A stretch of DNA of 36,327 nucleotides. Origin: a virus. The DNA lies in IMG/VR virus record IMGVR_UViG_3300038701_001548, positions 1-36,327 of that record. One strand, given 5' to 3'. The notes beneath the pieces were generated by a model. It was not told the DNA's origin, ran no database searches, and saw only the letters and a program-made list of their open reading frames with translations. The translations under genes were made by a program, and so were the position numbers. Below are positions 17,670 to 24,432 of this stretch, one piece after another; within the stretch, counting starts at the first letter, position 1, and every line of letters begins with the position of its first letter.

Positions 17670-19099
17670 AGTAATTTTCCTTTCATAACATTCCACGCTA
17701 TCATCATCGCGAAATTTGCTACATCAGCGGCTTCAAGAAAAATCTCAATAAAGTTGCCACCACGGATCGCGTCTTTCAACTCGTCCACTTCATCAAGTAA
17801 TCTTTTAAATAAAACGTCCACATTGCGTTCTTCCCATCCGCCTTTATGGTCATTTTTTCTGAGTTTGTGTTCCATTGCATGGGCCAGCATCATGACCTCG
17901 CGACGTATGGGGGCAGGGGTCTCGATATGGTCGCTCTCCCCGGACGTCGCATCGCGTCCTGGTCTAGATACCCTAGGCGCTATAGGCGTAGCGGACGTCG
18001 TGTCCTCTACGCCTCCTGGGGGCTTAGCAATAGTCCCGCCCGTCACATAGGGTTTAACGTTTGCCTCTTTTGGTCCAGTACCCAAATAAATATCTGGATT
18101 GATTTGTTCCTCATGATTGACGGCGGATATTTTGCGCAACAAGTTTAACAATTCTTCTTGTTCACAGTAATTAGCGAAATTTAAAAATATGCTTGCTGGT
18201 CTTACACAGGTTAACGATCTATGATATTGAATTTCAGAGAATGTTGCTACTCTCCTTACCCGTTTAGTAACGGTGGTTCTTTCAGGGCCAAGTTGTAAAT
18301 CGTCCCACGTTTTTTCAACCGAATCAGGATAGAATGGACCACTTGTTCCTATTTCTTTTCCTTCTTCATCAACAATGTTCCCTACCCGTATGGGGTAAGT
18401 CCTTAGGGTCATATGCACATTACCTAAGAATGAAGGGTGAACGCCCGCATCTGACATACCTTGAGCTACCGACACTTCGCGTGACGTACAATAAGGATAA
18501 GAAAGGCCCCCATTTAAACCTAAATCCACACCTTGCGGTATTTCCATAAATACCGTCGACCCTTGTTTCATTTTTAAATTTAAATCGACATCTGCTATAG
18601 AAAAATTAGGAGTGTTTTTGTCTGGGAAATTTGGGAAAAAGTCTCCAGCTAGAATGCCGCTGCGTTTAACTTTATCGGCTAGAGCAGCGCCGACCCCTTT
18701 TTGGGTGGATGCTAATTTAGTGGCAGCAGAATCCCTATGTTTTTCACTATGCCTATGCATCGGTAGGATTATGGCCGCACGAGGATGGATATAAATTCTT
18801 TCGGGGTTAACTTTTAATTCAGTAATTTCTTTTATTAAAAGTTCTGGGTCGATGATCGATCCTGCCGACAAGAAAATTTTACTTTTTTCATTCAGCACTC
18901 CGGAAACCGGGAGATGGAAACATATAAAACTACGTTCCCTATCGATGTAAGTATGTCCAGCATTTGGGGCCGCGTTTGTAACTGCCAAATCAAAAGTGTC
19001 GCGCTTCGCCATGTAACCAGAATAAAGACCTTTTCCGGTTGAGCCAAATTGTCCGTCTATGATGCAATTAAACTTCCCTTTTGCGAAAAATTCAGTCAT
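17666..19099 (-). CDS. purZ: PurZ-MazZ fusion: aminoadenylosuccinate synthetase joined to a nucleotide pyrophosphohydrolase domain
   Basis: This is a single 477-residue frame. Residues 1-352 are an adenylosuccinate synthetase homologue: the P-loop GQFGSTGKG (16-24) replaces the bacterial GQWGDEGKGK, so the catalytic Asp of PurA is Ser20, while PNAGHT (45-50) keeps the catalytic His49. That Asp-to-Ser change marks phage PurZ, which joins dGMP and aspartate to make the precursor of dZMP. Residues 353-398 are a Pro/Thr/Gly linker. Residues 399-477 have HKLRKNDHKGGW and a MazG-type ExxE...ExxD set (Glu437, Glu440, Glu456, Asp459), like the dATP/dGTP pyrophosphohydrolase MazZ that yields dGMP. The ATG overlaps the upstream stop. 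Two Met codons (403-404) after GAGG could permit separate translation of the second domain. Confidence 0.88.
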   Translation of the reverse strand: MTEFFAKGKFNCIIDGQFGSTGKGLYSGYMAKRDTFDLAVTNAAPNAGHTYIDRERSFICFHLPVSGVLNEKSKIFLSAGSIIDPELLIKEITELKVNPERIYIHPRAAIILPMHRHSEKHRDSAATKLASTQKGVGAALADKVKRSGILAGDFFPNFPDKNTPNFSIADVDLNLKMKQGSTVFMEIPQGVDLGLNGGLSYPYCTSREVSVAQGMSDAGVHPSFLGNVHMTLRTYPIRVGNIVDEEGKEIGTSGPFYPDSVEKTWDDLQLGPERTTVTKRVRRVATFSEIQYHRSLTCVRPASIFLNFANYCEQEELLNLLRKISAVNHEEQINPDIYLGTGPKEANVKPYVTGGTIAKPPGGVEDTTSATPIAPRVSRPGRDATSGESDHIETPAPIRREVMMLAHAMEHKLRKNDHKGGWEERNVDVLFKRLLDEVDELKDAIRGGNFIEIFLEAADVANFAMMIAWNVMKGKLL

Positions 19100-19352
19100 T
19101 TTTATCTTCCTTCAATTGACGTGATGCTAGGGTTGCGTATCCGGCGATGTCATCCCAATGATCATGGAGAGTGTGATCACCAGCAATGATCCTAGCTATC
19201 TTTGTTGAAATTAAATCCAAAGCTTCAAGTAACACGGGGTCCGTGATTTTTTCTCGTGCTATTGCTTTGATTGCTTGAGATACGCCCGATAATTCTGCAA
19301 AATCGCCATGAACTGAACCTCTTTCTTCTAAAAGTTCCTCAATCAACCCCAT
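19092..19352 (-). CDS. DUF6378-like phage protein
   Basis: This is an 86-residue soluble helical protein. The segment EELLEERGSVHGDFAELS at the start, then IAGDHTLHDHWDDIAGYATL near the end, match a small family frequent in phage nucleotide-metabolism regions (DUF6378 pattern). Its conserved Glu and Asp residues resemble those of all-alpha nucleotide pyrophosphohydrolases, so a MazG-like relation is possible but unproven. The frame is open much further upstream, but that part shadows the nuclease gene, so I place the start at the ATG for MGLIEELL. No good ribosome-binding site is seen; translation may be coupled, as the start overlaps the end of the nuclease gene. Its stop overlaps the ATG of the PurZ fusion. 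Confidence 0.65.
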   Translation of the reverse strand: MGLIEELLEERGSVHGDFAELSGVSQAIKAIAREKITDPVLLEALDLISTKIARIIAGDHTLHDHWDDIAGYATLASRQLKEDKND

Positions 19353-19752
19353 AGATGATTCTGCGTATGATCGCGTCGATGTTCCAGGTTTCCCCTCTTC
19401 GTTTTGTTTGGATAAGGGTTCCATGGTCTTCGACATGGGTTGCATCGGCGCTTGTTCCAACCCAAAGTTCCCAATAGTTAGTTCGAATTTTAATACACAC
19501 TGCCCATCCGACATAACCCCCAACTCTGCAGTGCTTCCTAATCCACCTTCTTTGTAATTCAGTAAGCTTAATTTTCTGCCCACGGGATGTTGTATATTTA
19601 AGTTCCACCCATGCAAGTTGAAACTGAGGTGCTTTAAACCACGTATCAGGACGTCCTTTGTTGTGGTCTGCTGTGTTGGCTTCTGCGTGGTATCCAAGTT
19701 GTTTGGCATCTTTCATTAACTCCGATCTAAATGAATTTTCATTGGTGGCCAT
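19339..19752 (-). CDS. PD-(D/E)XK (VRR-NUC-like) nuclease
   Basis: This 137-residue protein has a compact nuclease core: FRSELMKDAKQLGYHA helix, then GRPDTWFK (Asp36) and WVELKY (Glu50, Lys52), which form the PD-(D/E)xK signature. A basic helix KLTELQRRWIRKH and VGGYVGWAV follow. Small proteins of this type in phages act on branched or structured DNA, for example in Holliday junction or recombination processing. It follows the DNA polymerase gene after four bases and has AAGGA nine bases before its ATG. The motif is clear; the exact DNA substrate cannot be told. Confidence 0.78.
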   Translation of the reverse strand: MATNENSFRSELMKDAKQLGYHAEANTADHNKGRPDTWFKAPQFQLAWVELKYTTSRGQKIKLTELQRRWIRKHCRVGGYVGWAVCIKIRTNYWELWVGTSADATHVEDHGTLIQTKRRGETWNIDAIIRRIIYGVD

Positions 19753-19756
19753 GATT

Positions 19757-21529
19757 TTAATCCTTCAACCAATTTGTCCCGAATGAAGCTTCCTCCCAAT
19801 TAATTCCAGTTTCTGAGTCAACTGCCATGGGCACATTCATCTGAAATACATCGTCCGGCCCAAATGACTCCATAATTTCTTTTGCACGTTTGTCTTGTTC
19901 TTCACAACCATATGGTACGAACCAATCTAACTCATCATGCACCTGTAAACGGAGAGTACAGTCTCCCCCTTGTGATTGAAAATACTCTTCTACTTCAACC
20001 ATTTTCAATTTTGTGATGTCAGCACTGGACATTTGAATAACAGCATTTCCGGCTTTGTATGCGGCCCTAAGATCAGGGAAACGACGCCGACGACCCAATT
20101 TAGACCGAACATACCCTCTTGTTCTGCCCCAATGTTCACATTTCTTTAAAAATTCTTTCGCTTCTGGCACCATTACGTCATATCTTCTACGGTACTCTTT
20201 CGCTTCTGGCACTGGTATTCCTAAAGAATTTGCCAGAGTTGGCACACCCATTCCGTACACCATTCCAAGGTTCATTCTTTTGGCTGTCGGGTCCCGCTCA
20301 ACGTCAAGCATTTTAGCAATAGAAGAGTGGATATCAATAGGTGGTTCCGATCTATATCCATCGACAAGCATGGGCGCTCCAGTGTAGTCCGTAAACACTC
20401 TGAACTCTTGTTGTGAATAATCATTTGCCGACCAATAAGTGCCTTTTTCAGCTTCAAATATTGATCTGAAGATTGGTGCGAGAATTTTGTCACGTTTTGG
20501 TACCTGCTGCATGTTGGGGTCAGAAGACGATAACCTTCCGGTCACTGTGCCGAAGTCATCCATTTTTAGTTGATTAAACGTACAGTGTACTCGCCCTTGC
20601 CACAAATGCCTTTCCAATAAGGGGTTGATAAAGGAATTTTCCATGTTAGTAATTTTCCGCGCTTGGATAATTGAACTTCCAAGTCCGAATGTTTTAAGCC
20701 AGCCCTCAGTGAATGAGGGGTTCCCCTTGGGAGTGAGAGGCCAATTCGTGTTCCCGGTGTCTGTAAATAATTCAAGTAATTTGGGGCGCGATCTAACATC
20801 TTCGATACCGATTGGAAGCATATTCGCGACAATCTCAAGTTTTGAGGACATCGCGTCTCTGACTTTTTCAAGTACCTCTTCGTTGACCGGGACACCGCGT
20901 CGCTCCATGTTGAATAAAATTCGTATAATTCTGCATTCGATACCGTGCAACAAAGATAATCCGTCGTTTTCGATGTAATCATGTTGTTTTTTCCATACTT
21001 GCCAAGTAGAAGTACCATCACCTTCTGCATAAGAAACACCTATTGGGTCATTACCTTCTAATTTATGAAAATGTTCCATTTGTTTGTATGTAGGCTGACC
21101 ACCAAATTTTTGGGCCAAATATTCGTACATGTCCTTAGATTTTTTAACTTGTACGTTCATCACAGTGGAACATTTTTCTAGATTGTATGCGCCTTGGTTT
21201 TCATCGATCAGTGATTGGTTAATTTGGGTGCACTCGATAGGGCCGTTTATTTCCAAATCGTGGGACTTGCACATATGCATATCAAATTTGAAATTGTGGC
21301 CGATTTTCTTTATGTTGAAATTTGATAACAGGCTAGAGACCCACTTCTCTACGGGTTCTGCATCTAGGTTACCGCCTCCCTCATGCCGTACAGGGAGATA
21401 GAGCGTCTCGTCAGAACCTTCGCCCCACGTGACCACGTGACCTACGATTTTATTTGTTTTCCAATCTAAACCGTCTGTTTCACAGTCATAAACAATTGCT
21501 TCGGCTTGTGATAAATCGGGTAAATCCAT
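19757..21529 (-). CDS. dpoZ: Family A DNA polymerase with proofreading domain (DpoZ-like)
   Basis: This 590-residue replicative polymerase starts at the ATG preceded by GAGAGGA; an in-frame ATG 30 bases earlier lacks a site. The 3'-5' exonuclease domain is intact: ExoI DCETDG (15-20), ExoII HNFKFD (78-83), ExoIII YAEGD (167-171). Polymerase motifs are A DYSQQEFR (370-377), B with Lys417 and Tyr425, and C VHDE (530-533). There is no 5'-3' exonuclease domain. Leu421 sits where E. coli Pol I has Phe762. PolA-type enzymes with exonuclease encoded beside PurZ are called DpoZ and favour incorporation of aminoadenine. Without phylogeny, DpoZ rather than generic phage PolA is an inference from the neighbours. 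Confidence 0.85.
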   Translation of the reverse strand: MDLPDLSQAEAIVYDCETDGLDWKTNKIVGHVVTWGEGSDETLYLPVRHEGGGNLDAEPVEKWVSSLLSNFNIKKIGHNFKFDMHMCKSHDLEINGPIECTQINQSLIDENQGAYNLEKCSTVMNVQVKKSKDMYEYLAQKFGGQPTYKQMEHFHKLEGNDPIGVSYAEGDGTSTWQVWKKQHDYIENDGLSLLHGIECRIIRILFNMERRGVPVNEEVLEKVRDAMSSKLEIVANMLPIGIEDVRSRPKLLELFTDTGNTNWPLTPKGNPSFTEGWLKTFGLGSSIIQARKITNMENSFINPLLERHLWQGRVHCTFNQLKMDDFGTVTGRLSSSDPNMQQVPKRDKILAPIFRSIFEAEKGTYWSANDYSQQEFRVFTDYTGAPMLVDGYRSEPPIDIHSSIAKMLDVERDPTAKRMNLGMVYGMGVPTLANSLGIPVPEAKEYRRRYDVMVPEAKEFLKKCEHWGRTRGYVRSKLGRRRRFPDLRAAYKAGNAVIQMSSADITKLKMVEVEEYFQSQGGDCTLRLQVHDELDWFVPYGCEEQDKRAKEIMESFGPDDVFQMNVPMAVDSETGINWEEASFGTNWLKD

Positions 21530-21539
21530 TGTTTCCTCT

Positions 21540-21734
21540 CTAAGAAATTGCTTGTTCATATATTCTGTTCAGGTTTTTCCACATTTTGCCCGATATAAAA
21601 ATCTCGGACCCAATTTCCTCATATTGCGATCTTATGTCAGAAATAAACTCTTTATTCCATCCACGCAAATCGCAATCGCGTATCGTGTTTAGAATTTCCA
21701 TGAGGCGTTCTTCTTCCTCAGTGTTTATTGACAT
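21540..21734 (-). CDS. Small acidic protein of unknown function
   Basis: This 64-residue protein starts at an ATG preceded by a good GGAGAG, six bases away; a longer in-frame start is a shadow of the HNH gene. It is charged and helical (INTEEEERLMEILNTIRDCD), with a C-terminal IFISGKMWKNLNRIYEQ. No membrane segment or known motif is seen. It lies between the HNH endonuclease gene, whose last bases it overlaps, and the polymerase gene. A link to the polymerase is only positional. Confidence 0.65.
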   Translation of the reverse strand: MSINTEEEERLMEILNTIRDCDLRGWNKEFISDIRSQYEEIGSEIFISGKMWKNLNRIYEQAIS

Positions 21735-22015
21735 TTGTCTCTCCGTATTTGATTTTCTTTGTGCGAGACTTGTTCGAGATGGTCTGGGTTGACGCAGCAC
21801 CGAACCCGGCACGTATGATCGATTTGCGCATTTCTTCTAATTCGTCCCACAAAGGCAGTATAGGAGAAACGATGGGCTGCAATGGTTTGTCCTTTAATTG
21901 AGAAACGTCCATATCCACCTCCTCTTCCTGTGCCACTGTCGCTCCCTGTCCATAACCAACACCCACTGTTTGGTTCCGGTGAAACATGCGACATAAATCT
22001 TTCAACAATACCCAT
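21725..22015 (-). CDS. HNH homing endonuclease
   Basis: This 96-residue protein starts at the ATG at 22015, with AAGGA six bases upstream. It has the phage HNH_3-type order: GCWLWTGS near residue 19, GYGRFSIKGQTIAAHRFSY, then QIDHTCRVRCCVNPDHLEQV with the catalytic His and the zinc/structural Cys-His residues. Such free-standing HNH enzymes cut DNA and often lie next to, or inside, DNA polymerase or replication genes of phages, promoting their own spread. Here it sits between the ssDNA-binding-like protein and the polymerase block. I see no intron or split gene around it. Confidence 0.85.
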   Translation of the reverse strand: MGIVERFMSHVSPEPNSGCWLWTGSDSGTGRGGGYGRFSIKGQTIAAHRFSYTAFVGRIRRNAQIDHTCRVRCCVNPDHLEQVSHKENQIRRDKCQ

Positions 22016-22026
22016 TTTAATCCTTA

Positions 22027-22136
22027 TCGTAGAACACATCTAGGTGTAAAAACACTGGGAAAGATGCATCATCGCCTAATACTTTTTAAAATTATTCTCT
22101 TTCGGCCTAGACATTCCAATACAATGTGTTCTACGA
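22027..22136. repeat. Perfect 13-bp inverted repeat in the gap upstream of the HNH gene
   Basis: TCGTAGAACACAT (22027-22039) is the exact complement of ATGTGTTCTACGA (22124-22136). The arms enclose 84 bp of AT-rich sequence with no gene, between the terminator of the ssDNA-binding-like gene and the start of the HNH gene. It could be a footprint of the endonuclease gene's insertion, an operator pair or a transcript structure. Confidence 0.85.
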
Positions 22137-22167
22137 AAAGAATGGGGGGAGGCAGCAACTCCCCCCA
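22136..22167 (-). terminator. Terminator after the ssDNA-binding-like gene
   Basis: On the minus strand, a 9-bp stem (TGGGGGGAG / CTCCCCCCA) with a 7-base loop is followed by ATTCTTTTC. It lies about 40 bases past the stop of the 280-residue gene and before the HNH and polymerase genes, so it separates the early transcript into two parts. The T-run is short and interrupted, so termination may be incomplete. Confidence 0.75.
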
Positions 22168-22206
22168 CCCCTCAACATTCAACAGCGCGGGGTAGCACTA
22201 AGAATG

Positions 22207-23049
22207 TTATACGTCAGACCCGTCGCCATAATCCGCACCTTGGGGATCAGCTTCTTGTGATCCCTCGATGTCAGCAATGTTGAGTCCTTGTTCTGAGAAC
22301 TGTTCGTAGAGTTTTTCGCATTTATTAAAGAGTTCTTCATCCTCAACAAAACCATCGGTTTCAATGCGATAATTGCGGAACTCTTCGCCTGCTCCGTTCT
22401 GATCAACAATTGATGTCATGCGGAACTGCAACCCATATGAAGGGGCTTCGATCATTTTGAGCTTGCCCATAAACTTACGAGCAACGGTGACAGACGACCT
22501 TTGCAGTGTAAGCACACAAGGTGAAAGATCAGGACGTTCCTTAATCCAACACACTGTGCTGTACATTTTTGTGGCTGCAGGTGCGGAATCCGGATTTTCT
22601 GGATCACTTGAACCCCAAGCACTCAACCCGCTTTCTTCAACAGTTTCTTTTGTTTCCCAGGTAACGGTTTTTTTGATGTCCTTGTAGGGTTGGACTTCAA
22701 ATTTTTGGTTCGGCGGGTTCCAGTGAACACCATCGTCAGCACGGGCCAAAATTCCGCCACCAGAATGGCGAGGGTTCCACAAAATAAAGCGAATATCGGA
22801 ATAAATAGGGATGATAGTAAGTTCATCTCCAAGTTCCTCTTCCATGATATTGTGATAGAATTGGCCAGGACGACAATCTCCGTTGTTCACTTCGTCCGAC
22901 AATGATTGCAACAAAACAAGTCGCGGAATTTCGACATCAGAATTACTAATACCTTCTGTGCCCCTTCCCGCTTTATTCTGCATGAATGAAGGCATCTCAG
23001 GTAGATTGCCCTCGGTTTTTTTCGCTACTGCTTTCTTAGCCATGACCAT
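22207..23049 (-). CDS. Putative single-stranded DNA-binding protein
   Basis: This 280-residue protein has a Lys/Ala-rich start (AKKAVAKKTEG), a globular middle with several Trp residues and strands (VEIPRLVLLQSLSDEV, ELTIIPIYSDIRFILWNPR, FMGKLKMIEAPSYGLQFRM), and a strongly acidic tail ending in ADPQGADYGDGSDV. An acidic C-terminus after an OB-like core is typical of phage and bacterial ssDNA-binding proteins, where it recruits replication enzymes. The start could be 23049 or 23043; the AGAGGA lies close to the first and at normal distance from the second. Position before the polymerase block fits. No family signature is decisive. Confidence 0.55.
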   Translation of the reverse strand: MVMAKKAVAKKTEGNLPEMPSFMQNKAGRGTEGISNSDVEIPRLVLLQSLSDEVNNGDCRPGQFYHNIMEEELGDELTIIPIYSDIRFILWNPRHSGGGILARADDGVHWNPPNQKFEVQPYKDIKKTVTWETKETVEESGLSAWGSSDPENPDSAPAATKMYSTVCWIKERPDLSPCVLTLQRSSVTVARKFMGKLKMIEAPSYGLQFRMTSIVDQNGAGEEFRNYRIETDGFVEDEELFNKCEKLYEQFSEQGLNIADIEGSQEADPQGADYGDGSDV

Positions 23050-23081
23050 TTTCCTCTCTGTGGCTAGTTAAAATTTGTGAA

Positions 23082-23333
23082 TTACGTTACGCGTCTAGAA
23101 CGCCAACCTTTCGTGGCGTGTAAATAATGTTCATGTGATCCACTATTATCAAAAAAGATGATTCTTCTTTCATAAGTGCCTTTCGGGGTGTCACCAACAA
23201 CGTGCTCAAATACTCTGTTTTTTCGACGATTGTTGATTTTCTTCGCTTTTTTGAGGTAATGGCGCGCCATCATATTACTTGTGCGCTTTTCCTTTGTGCT
23301 GTCGGCTTTTGCTAAAATGCTACTTTTAGACAT
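23082..23333 (-). CDS. Small basic protein of unknown function
   Basis: This 83-residue protein is rich in Lys and Arg (YLKKAKKINNRRKNRVFEHV, KGWRSRRVT at the end), with an AAAGGTG ribosome-binding sequence before the ATG. A charged helix is followed by a short strand-rich part (ERRIIFFDNSGSHEHYLHA). The composition would suit nucleic-acid binding, but there is no known motif. It lies between the ssDNA-binding-like gene and a 177-residue unknown, all in one minus-strand operon. Confidence 0.6.
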   Translation of the reverse strand: MSKSSILAKADSTKEKRTSNMMARHYLKKAKKINNRRKNRVFEHVVGDTPKGTYERRIIFFDNSGSHEHYLHATKGWRSRRVT

Positions 23334-23334
23334 G

Positions 23335-23868
23335 TTACACCTTTGTCATTGAAGTGTTGTCGTAGTACTGACTATTAAACAACTCATCATCAAGTTCTTT
23401 TGCTTGAGATAAGAGGTCTTTGGCCAATGCTGATAAGGTCGAAGAATTAACAGTTTCTTGGATAATATCTCCAAGACCATTTTCACGTAACCATTCGTAA
23501 GCTTCAGCTTTCTTGTCCTTTTTGATGGACGCCCTAAGTTGAGAACTGACCGTGAACCGAAATCCGATTTTGTCGAGCGTGATCGTTTTTAAATCTTCAC
23601 TCTCAAATCGCTCTGGGATGGTTTTCTCTTTAAGCATGACCTTTGCCGCATTCACAGATTTAGTCAACTTGGAAATCTTATCATGGAAGGTAAAAATTCT
23701 GTTGAACCCCACCAAAAGAGAAGCCGTTTTTGCGGTTTTAGCCTCGTCAAAGGCCCAGAAACGCATTTGGTTGATCACGCCCTCAACCGCGTCCAAAAGA
23801 TGTCCTGTGCTAATATCACCATCCAGAACACGTTTATTTAGTTCTTTTATAAATTCGTCGTTCGTCAT
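23335..23868 (-). CDS. Unknown helical phage protein
   Basis: This 177-residue protein starts at an ATG with GAGAGGA eight bases upstream. It is largely alpha-helical, with DISTGHLLDAVEGVINQM near the start, FHDKISKLTKSVNAAKVML in the middle and a C-terminal half containing EAYEWLRENGLGDIIQ. The C-terminal part (about 110-160) resembles conserved proteins encoded near the ssDNA-binding gene of other podoviruses, but I cannot name a family or a role. Confidence 0.65.
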   Translation of the reverse strand: MTNDEFIKELNKRVLDGDISTGHLLDAVEGVINQMRFWAFDEAKTAKTASLLVGFNRIFTFHDKISKLTKSVNAAKVMLKEKTIPERFESEDLKTITLDKIGFRFTVSSQLRASIKKDKKAEAYEWLRENGLGDIIQETVNSSTLSALAKDLLSQAKELDDELFNSQYYDNTSMTKV

Positions 23869-23881
23869 TTTGTTTTCCTCT

Positions 23882-24202
23882 CTAATAATCGGCTATTTTA
23901 AGTTTATAATAGCCTCTGTTTTCCCGGTCCCATTTTAGCGCCGGAATACTGCTAACCCCCTTTACGTCGGTTAAAACCCAAATAGCCATAGCTATGGCCT
24001 CAGGTGCACCAGTTAAAAGGAGAAAATCTCTGTTCATATTGAAGTTTCTAAGTTTGGCTTTCATAATGTCATGAATGACCATAATTCTGTCTTCTGCGTC
24101 ATCAGGAAACGCGTCACGTTCAATTAAAGAAATAAGTTTTCCATGTTTTTTAGCTTTATTGAAATTCAACTTACCATTATTTTGAATTACGTAAACTGCC
24201 AT
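23882..24202 (-). CDS. Unknown conserved phage protein
   Basis: This 106-residue protein starts at an ATG with AGAGGA five bases upstream. The C-terminal half, DFLLLTGAPEAIAMAIWVLT followed by PALKWDRENRGYY, is of a type I have seen repeatedly in phage early regions, where it is annotated as hypothetical. It is soluble and has no catalytic signature. A strong hairpin lies just upstream in its leader. Confidence 0.65.
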   Translation of the reverse strand: MAVYVIQNNGKLNFNKAKKHGKLISLIERDAFPDDAEDRIMVIHDIMKAKLRNFNMNRDFLLLTGAPEAIAMAIWVLTDVKGVSSIPALKWDRENRGYYKLKIADY

Positions 24203-24223
24203 ATTTTCCTCTCTAAAAACTTA

Positions 24224-24266
24224 CCGCACCACTGGCTTCTTGGAGGAAGGGGGGTCAGTGGTGCGG
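24224..24266 (-). terminator. Strong hairpin in the leader of the 106-residue gene, terminator or attenuator
   Basis: The arms CCGCACCACTG (24224-24234) and CAGTGGTGCGG (24256-24266) are an exact 11-bp pair with a 21-base loop. On the minus strand the stem is followed by TAAGTTTTTAG and then the GAGAGGA site. A second, weaker hairpin (TTATCACCGGGAGGCGATAA, 24269-24288) lies beside it. Together they could attenuate transcription that starts at the promoter candidate near 24.3 kb. Confidence 0.6.
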
Positions 24267-24295
24267 CATTATCACCGGGAGGCGATAACCACATC

Positions 24296-24322
24296 TTAAT
24301 ATATCTCCCTATGCCTAGTCAA
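24296..24322 (-). promoter_or_regulatory. Candidate sigma70-type promoter, minus strand
   Basis: TTGACT (24317-24322) is followed on the minus strand by TATTAA (24296-24301) after 15 bases, or by TTAAGA after 17 bases. It would drive the two-hairpin leader and the genes from 24202 down. The -35 box is near consensus; the -10 spacing is short or its match poor, so this is tentative. Confidence 0.4.
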
Positions 24323-24335
24323 TAGGGGATAAACG

Positions 24336-24419
24336 TCAGTGCATTCCTTCAATCAGAACAAGGGCCGTGATAAACACTACCAGAACCACCAATTGAATTT
24401 TCCACTCATGATTTTTCAT
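24336..24419 (-). CDS. 27-residue single-span membrane peptide
   Basis: The ATG is preceded by a good AAGGAG, six bases upstream. The product begins MKNHEWKIQ and continues with a hydrophobic segment of about 14 residues (LVVLVVFITALVLI) ending EGMH. The frame has a single transmembrane helix with charged or polar ends. The size is too small for a confident family, but the ribosome-binding site and membrane pattern make a translated peptide likely. It could disturb the host membrane or bind a host membrane protein. Confidence 0.6.
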   Translation of the reverse strand: MKNHEWKIQLVVLVVFITALVLIEGMH

Positions 24420-24432
24420 AATAACTCCTTAT

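Noticed and set aside
19353-19709. N-terminal extension of the DUF6378-like frame to 205 residues
   Set aside because: This part lies wholly within the nuclease gene in another frame, and the recognisable domain begins right after the internal ATG at 19352.
21735-21812. Longer start for the 64-residue gene
   Set aside because: The extra 26 residues shadow the HNH gene, and the ATG at 21734 has a strong GGAGAG at the right distance.
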